From Luteimicrobium subarcticum (GTDB lineage: Bacteria > Actinomycetota > Actinomycetes > Actinomycetales > Cellulomonadaceae), in the NCBI RefSeq assembly GCF_002798015.1, contig NZ_PGTZ01000007.1, positions 638,222-702,221 of the forward strand: a DNA stretch of 64,000 bases. The letters are read 5' to 3'. Under the pieces are notes generated by a model that was given only the letters and a program-made list of their open reading frames with translations, did no database searches and had not been told where the DNA came from. Within the stretch, counting starts at the first letter, position 1; each line of letters starts with the position of its first letter. The position numbers and the translations under genes were made by a program. This document shows positions 58,858-64,000 of this stretch, piece by piece.

Positions 58858-59903
58858 ACGGGCACGGAGACGACGGGTCGTTCGAGGAGCAGCAGCTCCC
58901 GGACGCCCCCGGACTGCGCAACGTCCTGGCGTCCTTGGCGTCGGCTGCGGGTGACGGCGGTGAGGCGCTGCGGACGGGGGTGCGCACGCGCGTGCGGCGG
59001 CGTCGGGCGGTCAAGGCGGGAGCCACCGGCGCCGCGGCGTGCGTCGTGGTGGGGGCTCTGGTCGTGGGGGTGGCGCAGGCGTCACCCTGGCAGCGCGGGC
59101 CGGTGGTCCCGGCCGTGACGGACAGCCCGACGAGCACGCCGACCCCGACGCCGTCGCAGTCGTCGACCCCGTCGTCGTCGACCCCGACGCACACCACGAC
59201 GTCCGCGCCGACGCACACGCAGTCCGAGACCCCGGCCGGACCGGGCGACGTCGTGACCGCGACGTACGACGACGGGTTCGTCCCGTACCCGTTCTCGGCG
59301 GACATCTCGCAGTGGGACATGTGGCCGTACTCGCCTGTCGCCGACGCGACGGCCTACACCTGCGGCGCGTCGGAGGACGTCCTGCAGCAGGCCACCGCAG
59401 ACGGCCCGGTCGACGTGGCGGTCACGGGCGGTCTGAAGTCGTCGCCGTACCAGGGCGAGGGCGGCGGTGAGCAGACGGTCCTGCCGGTGCGTGTCACCGA
59501 CCGGTCGGAGGGCGCGTTCGGCGGTGTGCACGCGGTGACGATCGCGCTCGTGCAGGGTGGTCGGGTCGTCGGCTACCTGGGTGACGACGACAACCCGGCG
59601 TTCACGCCCGGCGGCGCCGCATCGGTGGAGGTTCCCGTGCTGACCACGAACCCGCGGGCGTACTGCACGCAGGCGGCGTGGTCGCGCGACGACACGGGTG
59701 GTGCGACGGCCTGGTACGTCGACCCCGACGCCGTGCAGGCCGCGGGGACCTACCGCGCGTACGTCCTGGCGGAGCCGACGTGCCCCGAGGCGACCACCAC
59801 GACGTGCACCGCATGGCTCGCCGACACCCCCGCCGTGGCGAGCGAGCCGTTCGTCGTCACGATCACGAAGAACGGGACCATGACGGTCGCGCTCGACGGG
59901 TGA
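58854..59903 (+). CDS. single-span membrane protein, candidate atypical anti-sigma factor
   Basis: The 349-residue protein starts inside the sigma stop codon (ATGA). Cytosolic residues ~1-55 contain LRNVLASLASAAGDGGEAL, which resembles VRGVLGAFADAAGDPGQL of the paralogue at 55483. The span is at ~57-76 (ACVVVGALVVGVAQASPW), followed by a Ser/Thr/Pro/His linker to ~125. The exported domain contains VVTATYDDGFVPYPF, AYTCGASEDVL, IALVQGGRVVGYLGDDD, YCTQAAWSRDD, AAGTYRAYVLAEPTC, TTTCTAWL and ASEPFVVTITKNGT. Four or five cysteines are placed to form disulfides. The conserved cytosolic LxxxLASxAxxxGD block is the best candidate for contact with the sigma factor (inference). Confidence 0.8.
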   Translation: MNGHGDDGSFEEQQLPDAPGLRNVLASLASAAGDGGEALRTGVRTRVRRRRAVKAGATGAAACVVVGALVVGVAQASPWQRGPVVPAVTDSPTSTPTPTPSQSSTPSSSTPTHTTTSAPTHTQSETPAGPGDVVTATYDDGFVPYPFSADISQWDMWPYSPVADATAYTCGASEDVLQQATADGPVDVAVTGGLKSSPYQGEGGGEQTVLPVRVTDRSEGAFGGVHAVTIALVQGGRVVGYLGDDDNPAFTPGGAASVEVPVLTTNPRAYCTQAAWSRDDTGGATAWYVDPDAVQAAGTYRAYVLAEPTCPEATTTTCTAWLADTPAVASEPFVVTITKNGTMTVALDG

Positions 59904-59929
59904 GCCGCCCGCGTCGCTAGCCTGGCCCC

Positions 59930-60271
59930 ATGAGGACGCCGCGCGTAGAGATCGAGTACTGCACCCAGTGCCGATGGCTCCTGCGCGCGGCGTGGGTCCA
60001 GCAGGAGCTGCTGACGACGTTCGGCACGCGGCTCGGTGAGGTCGCGCTCGTCCCGGGCACGGGTGGAGTGTTCCGGGTCGTCGTGACCGCGGAGCCGTCG
60101 GCGGAGCCGGTCCTCGTGTGGGACCGGGCCGCCGACGGCTCGTTCCCGGAGCTGCCGCAGCTCAAGGCGCGCATCCGGGACGTCGTCGCCCCGGACCTCG
60201 CGCTCGGGCACACGGACCGGGCGGCGCGGCGCGGCGACCCAGACGACCCGGCTCCCGAGCGCGCCCGCTGA
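59930..60271 (+). CDS. SelT/SelW/SelH (Rdx)-family CxxC protein
   Basis: The 113-residue protein has a thioredoxin-like Rdx fold with VEIEYCTQCRWLLRAAWVQQEL at the N-terminus. CTQC (Cys11, Cys14) occupies the place of the Cys-x-x-selenocysteine redox centre of SelW, so this is the cysteine form. LVPGTGGVFRVVV and FPELPQLKARIRDVVAP complete the family pattern; the C-terminal ~25 residues are a polar extension. Bacterial members are thought to take part in thiol redox reactions, but no substrate is established. It is a single gene, 26 bases after the sigma-linked membrane protein and 66 bases before the convergent DUF5997 stop. Confidence 0.9.
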   Translation: MRTPRVEIEYCTQCRWLLRAAWVQQELLTTFGTRLGEVALVPGTGGVFRVVVTAEPSAEPVLVWDRAADGSFPELPQLKARIRDVVAPDLALGHTDRAARRGDPDDPAPERAR

Positions 60272-60337
60272 CGACGCGCCCGCCGACGTCCTGCCCGCTG
60301 GGGTCGGCGGACCGGCCGCGCGGATCGGACGGTGGGC

Positions 60338-60733
60338 TCAGGAGCCCGCGGGCTCCTGGGTCTTCCGCGTCGCGGCGAGGCGCTCCTCCTCGGCCTGCAC
60401 GGCCTTGAAGGTCGCCCGCTCGGTGTCGAGCCACGCGGGCGGGTCCTGCCGGAGGTCGTCGATCTGCTCGGTGGTGAGCGGCTCGGTGATGCCGCCGCGG
60501 GTGAGCCCGGCGATCGAGACGCCGAGGCGCCGGGCGACGACGGGGCGGGGGTGCGGGCCGTTGCGACGCAGCTCGGCGAGCCACTCGGGCGGGTTGCGCT
60601 CGAGCTCCTCGAGCTCGGTGCGCGTCACGCTCCCGTCACGGAAGGCCTCCGGTGTGGCCGGCAGGTACACGCCGAGCTTCTTGGCGGCTGTGGCCGGCTT
60701 CATCGACTGCGACGACGGGGGACGGGTGCTCAT
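60338..60733 (-). CDS. DUF5997-family protein
   Basis: The protein has 131 residues from ATG 60733. It is a soluble, basic protein with SMKPATAAKKLGVYLPATPEAF at the N-terminus, SVTRTELEELERNPPEWLAELRRNGPHPRPVVARRLGVSIAGL in the middle, and a coiled, charged C-terminus (FKAVQAEEERLAATRK). The family has no known function. The middle region (RRLGVSIAGLTRGGI) could be a helix-turn-helix-like element, which is speculative. It is divergent from the LysR-effector-domain gene at 60788 with 54 bases between starts, an arrangement I recall as recurrent in actinobacteria, suggesting a shared role. Confidence 0.88.
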   Translation of the reverse strand: MSTRPPSSQSMKPATAAKKLGVYLPATPEAFRDGSVTRTELEELERNPPEWLAELRRNGPHPRPVVARRLGVSIAGLTRGGITEPLTTEQIDDLRQDPPAWLDTERATFKAVQAEEERLAATRKTQEPAGS

Positions 60734-60787
60734 AGGACCAGAGTAGAGGTCCCGGGTCCGTCGGCAGCCCGTCGTTACGCTGGTGGC

Positions 60788-61678
60788 ATGGCGCACCCCG
60801 AGGGTCACGACACCGCAGCACCCCCGGACGAGCCGTCCCCGGCAGCGTTCCGGCTCGGGTACGTCCCCGGGGCGACGCCCGCGAAGTGGGCGCGCACGTG
60901 GCAGGACCGGCGTCCGGACCGTCCGCTCGCCCTGGTGCCCGTGAGCGCCGGCGACGCCGCGGACGCGCTCCGGTCGGGTGCGCTCGATGTCGCGCTGCTG
61001 CGGCTCCCGGCGGTGCGGGACAGGCTGCACGTCGTGGCGCTGTACGAGGAGGTCCCGGTCGTCGTCGTGGGGGTCGAGCACGTGCTGGCCGCGCTCGAGC
61101 CGGACGAGGAGGTCGACCCGGCGGACCTCGCGGACGAGGTGCTGCTCCAGCCCGCGGACGACGTCCTGGACTGGTCGTCGGCGGGCTCCGGCGTGCCGGG
61201 GCGCGAGCCGGTCGAGCAGCCGGCGACGACGGCGCTCGCGATCGAGCTCGTCGCAGCGGGCGTCGGGGTGGTGGTGGTCCCGAAGTCGTTGGCGCGTCTG
61301 CACCATCGCAAGGACGTGACGTACCGGCCCGTGGGTGGTGCGCCGGTGGCGCCGGTCGCGCTGGCGTGGCCGACGGGCCTCGAGGGCGACGCTGCGCGCG
61401 ACGCCGACGACTTCTTCGGGATCGTCAAGGGGAGGACGGCCCAGAGCTCGCGCGGCCGGGACGCGTCCGCGGGCACGGGGTCGGCGGGCGCGGGGTCGGC
61501 GCGGGACGGGGCGGCGGGCTCCGGCACGGCCGGACGGGGCGCGGCCGGTGGCGGGCGGTCCGCGGCCCCGAAGCGCTCGGCGCAGGCCGACCGTCAGGCC
61601 GCCGCGGCGCGCAAGGCCGCGGCCCGCACGCCGGGGAGCGGCGGCCGCAAGGGTCAGAAGGGCCGACGCTCCCGCTGA
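60788..61678 (+). CDS. LysR substrate-binding-domain protein lacking the DNA-binding domain
   Basis: The 296-residue protein starts directly with the periplasmic-binding-like effector fold of LysR regulators: FRLGYVPGATPAKWARTWQDR, DALRSGALDVALLRLPAVRDRL, VVALYEEVPVVVVGVEHVLA, and ATTALAIELVAAGVGVVVVPKSLARL near residue 150. No winged helix precedes it. The C-terminal ~80 residues are Gly/Ser/Arg/Lys-rich and disordered, ending GGRKGQKGRRSR, so nucleic-acid contact through the tail is possible. It is divergent from DUF5997 and convergent with the small membrane protein. A ligand-binding regulator acting with a partner is a reasonable inference. Confidence 0.85.
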   Translation: MAHPEGHDTAAPPDEPSPAAFRLGYVPGATPAKWARTWQDRRPDRPLALVPVSAGDAADALRSGALDVALLRLPAVRDRLHVVALYEEVPVVVVGVEHVLAALEPDEEVDPADLADEVLLQPADDVLDWSSAGSGVPGREPVEQPATTALAIELVAAGVGVVVVPKSLARLHHRKDVTYRPVGGAPVAPVALAWPTGLEGDAARDADDFFGIVKGRTAQSSRGRDASAGTGSAGAGSARDGAAGSGTAGRGAAGGGRSAAPKRSAQADRQAAAARKAAARTPGSGGRKGQKGRRSR

Positions 61679-61682
61679 CGGG

Positions 61683-61892
61683 TCAGCTCGGCTGCGGGAT
61701 CTCGCAGTGGACCTTCGGGTCCAGGCCGACGTAGTTGAGCGGGCCGGCGATGACGGTGACGCCGATCGTGGCGACGCGGTTGCAGCCGTCGGGGTCGGAG
61801 TTGAGGTAGCCGCGCTGGGCGGCGGCGACGATCCCGACGACGAGCCACAGGATCAGGAAGAGCGAGACGGGTCGGGCGTAGCTCCGGGTCAT
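61683..61892 (-). CDS. small membrane protein, unknown function
   Basis: The 69-residue protein has MTRSYARP, then one hydrophobic span at ~8-26 (VSLFLILWLVVGIVAAAQ), a short loop (RGYLNSDPDGCNR), a second moderately hydrophobic stretch (VATIGVTVIAGPLNYVG) and a tail with HCEIPQPS. Two cysteines (~37 and ~63) could form an outer disulfide. No family with a known role is recognised. Its stop is 4 bases from the stop of the convergent LysR-domain gene. GAGGCCC upstream of ATG 61892 is a possible ribosome site. Confidence 0.7.
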   Translation of the reverse strand: MTRSYARPVSLFLILWLVVGIVAAAQRGYLNSDPDGCNRVATIGVTVIAGPLNYVGLDPKVHCEIPQPS

Positions 61893-62055
61893 GGTGCCGG
61901 GCCTCCTCGGGTCGGATCACAACGGACGTATGCCCCCAGTCCAGGCAACCTACGAACGGGAGTGGGGGCTCGCCAGCGGTGCGCGGTCTCGGCGTCCTGG
62001 CCGTTTCCCCGCGTGCGAGAACCGCGATGAGGGGGTAGGGCGCAGCAGGGTCGTG

Positions 62056-62084
62056 GTCCGCGCGTCCGCGCGTCCGCGCGTCCG
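62056..62084. repeat. tandem octamer repeat in intergenic region
   Basis: Three copies of GTCCGCGC (62056, 62064, 62072), then a partial fourth (GTCCG), lie 22 bases downstream of the P-type ATPase stop, in a 213-base gap that otherwise shows only a weak hairpin near 61932-61969. Confidence 0.7.
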
Positions 62085-62105
62085 GGTGGCCCGGACAGGG
62101 CGACG

Positions 62106-64000
62106 TCAGGCGACGCCGGAGGTCTCGCGGGCTCGCTGCGGGGCCGTCGCTGCGGCGACGTCGAGCGAGACCGTCGGATGCGTCCCGCGGTTCCGGCGGA
62201 TCAGCTTGTCGACCTCGACGACCACCCCGACCACGGCGGCGAGGCCGAGGCACGCGAGCCACTGCGTGCCCGACAGCGACGTCGTCATGAGCGCAACCTG
62301 GAGGAACGGCAGCTCGACGGCGGCGACGACGAGGAGCACGGGGATGGCCAGGATGCGCAGGGCCGGCAGGACGGGCCGGTCGAAGCCGCTGGCGGGGTCG
62401 CGGCGCATGAAGAACCCGGAGACCACCGTGGCGAGCGCGGTCACGACGAACGTCATCGTCATGCGGACCGTGGCGTGGTCCTGGCTGAGGTCGCCGGGTC
62501 CGAAGGCGAGCGGCACGAGCATCACGGCCGCGGTCACCGCGCCGTAGAGCAGCCACTGCCGCACCGCGCGGGCGTTCGCGACGCCGAGCCTCGGGTCGCG
62601 CGGGGGGCGGGACATGATCGTCGGGTCGGCCGGGTCGAGGATGATCGCGACGACCGGGAAGATCGCGACGAAGAAGTTCAGCGCGAGGACCATGAGGGGC
62701 GTCATCGCGACGCCGCCGTTGAGGTCGAACGCGCTCGCCACGAGGAACAGCAGCACCAGCGAGAGCAGCTGGGCCATCTGGAACCGTACGTACGACACGA
62801 TCTTGTCGTAGATCGCGCGGCCCAGGCGGACGGCCCGGACGAGCGTGCCGAAGTTGTCGTCCGTCAGGATCATCTTCCCGGCCTGCTTGGTGACCTCCGA
62901 GCCTGAGCCCATCGCGACGCCGATGTCGGCCTGCTTGAGCGCGGCGGCGTCGTTCACGGCGTCGCCCGTCATCGCGACGATGTCGCCGCCCTCCTGCATG
63001 AGGCGGGCGAGGCGGAGCTTGTCCTGCGGGGTGACGCGGCCGAAGACGTGGAGGTCGGGCAGGGCGGCGGAGAGCTCCTCGTCCGACATCGCCTGGAGCT
63101 CGACGCCGCTGATCGCTCCCGCCCCGAGCCCTAGCTCCGCCCCGATCGCCGCGGCGGTGACCGCGTGGTCGCCTGTGATCATGCGGACCTCGATGCCGGC
63201 CTCGTGCGCGATGCGGACGGCGTCCACGGCCTCCGGCCGCAGGGGGTCGATGATCCCCACCATGCCGACGAACGTCAGGTCGGTCACGGCGGCCATCGGG
63301 TCGGTGACGACCTCGTCCTCGCGCCCGTCGAGCTCGCGGATCGCGAACGCGAGCACGCGCAGACCCTGATGCGACAGCTCGAGGTTGGCGGCGTCGATGT
63401 CGGCTCGGGCGTCGGCGAGCGGGACAGGGCGCCCGTCGACGGTCGCGTGGGAGCAGCGGTCGAGGACGACGTCGGGGCCGCCCTTGACGAGGCCGACGAA
63501 CGCCTGCCGCCCCCCGACGGGCGCGTGGTGGAACGTGGCCATGAACTTGTAGTCGGAGTCGAACGGGACCTCGGCGACGCGCGGGTAGGCGCGCCGGGTC
63601 TGCTCGGCGTCCACCCCCACCTTGGCGGCGAGCACCACGAGCGCGGCCTCGGTCGGGTCGCCGACGACGACCCCGGTGTCGGACACCGTGGCGTCGGAGT
63701 CGAGGCACAGGCCGTAGGCGAGCGGGGTGAAGTCGGGCGCCTGGGTGCCCGCGGCCTGCCGGATCGCACCGGTCTTCGCGTAGCCCTCGCCGTCGACGGT
63801 GTACCACCGGCCGCCCAGGTAGAGGGAGCGGACCATCATCTGGTTGAGGGTGAGCGTCCCGGTCTTGTCGGAGTTGATGGCGCTGGTGGCACCGAGCGTC
63901 TCGACGTCCGAGAGGTTCTTCACGACGGCCTTGTGGTCGGCGAGCTGGCGCGCCCCGTACGCGAGGATCGCCTGCACGAACGACGGCAGTCCGGTCGGGA
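62106..64000 (-). CDS. cation-translocating P-type ATPase, C-terminal part (5' end beyond window)
   Basis: About 631 residues are visible; the frame is open to the window edge, where GLPSFVQAILAYGARQLADHKAVV enters the core. The phosphorylation motif SDKTGTLTLNQM is intact, followed by the nucleotide domain (FVGLVKGGPDVVLDR) and MITGDHAVTAAAIGAELGL. The hinge reads MTGDAVNDAAALKQADIGVAMG, where the usual text is TGDGVNDAPALK. Six spans make up the C-terminal cation-ATPase domain. This is the P2/P3-like Ca2+- or H+-type family; the ion cannot be assigned because the deciding M4 segment lies upstream of the visible part. No partner gene is visible. Confidence 0.92.
   Translation of the reverse strand, partial: PTGLPSFVQAILAYGARQLADHKAVVKNLSDVETLGATSAINSDKTGTLTLNQMMVRSLYLGGRWYTVDGEGYAKTGAIRQAAGTQAPDFTPLAYGLCLDSDATVSDTGVVVGDPTEAALVVLAAKVGVDAEQTRRAYPRVAEVPFDSDYKFMATFHHAPVGGRQAFVGLVKGGPDVVLDRCSHATVDGRPVPLADARADIDAANLELSHQGLRVLAFAIRELDGREDEVVTDPMAAVTDLTFVGMVGIIDPLRPEAVDAVRIAHEAGIEVRMITGDHAVTAAAIGAELGLGAGAISGVELQAMSDEELSAALPDLHVFGRVTPQDKLRLARLMQEGGDIVAMTGDAVNDAAALKQADIGVAMGSGSEVTKQAGKMILTDDNFGTLVRAVRLGRAIYDKIVSYVRFQMAQLLSLVLLFLVASAFDLNGGVAMTPLMVLALNFFVAIFPVVAIILDPADPTIMSRPPRDPRLGVANARAVRQWLLYGAVTAAVMLVPLAFGPGDLSQDHATVRMTMTFVVTALATVVSGFFMRRDPASGFDRPVLPALRILAIPVLLVVAAVELPFLQVALMTTSLSGTQWLACLGLAAVVGVVVEVDKLIRRNRGTHPTVSLDVAAATAPQRARETSGVA

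Noticed and set aside
61932-61969. Hairpin GCCCCCAGT / AGTGGGGGC downstream of the P-type ATPase
   Set aside because: One mismatch, 20-base loop and more than 130 bases from the stop codon; too weak to call a terminator.

Overview
The window comes from a very GC-rich actinobacterium. Many genes start with GTG, and most neighbours are coupled through ATGA or GTGA overlaps. The run eno - ftsB/divIC - DUF501 - ppx/gppA, with mfd upstream of it, is the actinobacterial (M. tuberculosis-like) arrangement. DUF5997, two SigE-family ECF sigma factors and a mycobacterial-type GH15 enzyme also fit. A Micrococcales/Cellulomonadaceae-like host is my inference; the genus cannot be fixed from the sequence alone.

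Region 1 (1-22.35 kb) is a cell-surface polysaccharide locus. It holds about a dozen glycosyltransferases of GT4, GT2 and GT92-like type, including a GT4-GT2 fusion, plus an O-antigen-ligase/Wzy-like membrane protein. A Wzm/Wzt-type ABC exporter has a C-terminal glycan-recognition-like domain. A sugar aminotransferase (cut by the window start) and a WlbB/FdtC-like N-acetyltransferase point to an N-acetylated 3-amino sugar. A five-gene coupled operon (single-span protein, MFS transporter, TolB-like propeller, two GT2 enzymes) is embedded in it. Gene orientation flips repeatedly, as in loci assembled by transfer.

Region 2 (22.4-39.9 kb) is chromosomal backbone: mfd, enolase, ftsB, DUF501, ppx, a PAP2 protein and NDH-2. 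Between mfd and eno lies extra material: a PAP2 phosphatase, an acyltransferase-3, a four-gene polyprenyl-sugar operon (GT2, GT4, flippase-like, GT-C) and two small unknown genes.

Region 3 (40.0-54.7 kb) is mixed. It has a tRNA with anticodon UAA and a short variable loop, an aldo/keto reductase, a Phd-PIN toxin-antitoxin pair and a hydrolase. Next come a divergent MarR/MFS pair around a palindrome, an ABC-2 exporter and a BI-1 protein. A three-gene flavinylation module follows (ferric-reductase-like, FMN-binding, ApbE), then an FKBP isomerase. A two-domain methyltransferase bracketed by a ~64-bp inverted repeat precedes the GH15 enzyme.

Region 4 (54.8-59.9 kb) is a small expanding family. 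Two ECF sigma genes are each coupled to a single-span membrane protein with a conserved Cys-containing outer domain. There is also one orphan membrane paralogue carrying a sigma-like leader, and one fossil fragment. I regard this as the most novel system in the window: candidate sigma/atypical anti-sigma pairs evolving by duplication and deletion.

Region 5 (59.9-64 kb) holds a SelW-like CxxC protein, DUF5997, a LysR effector domain without an HTH, a tiny membrane protein, and a P-type cation ATPase cut by the window end. I saw no CRISPR array, rRNA, insertion sequence or prophage.
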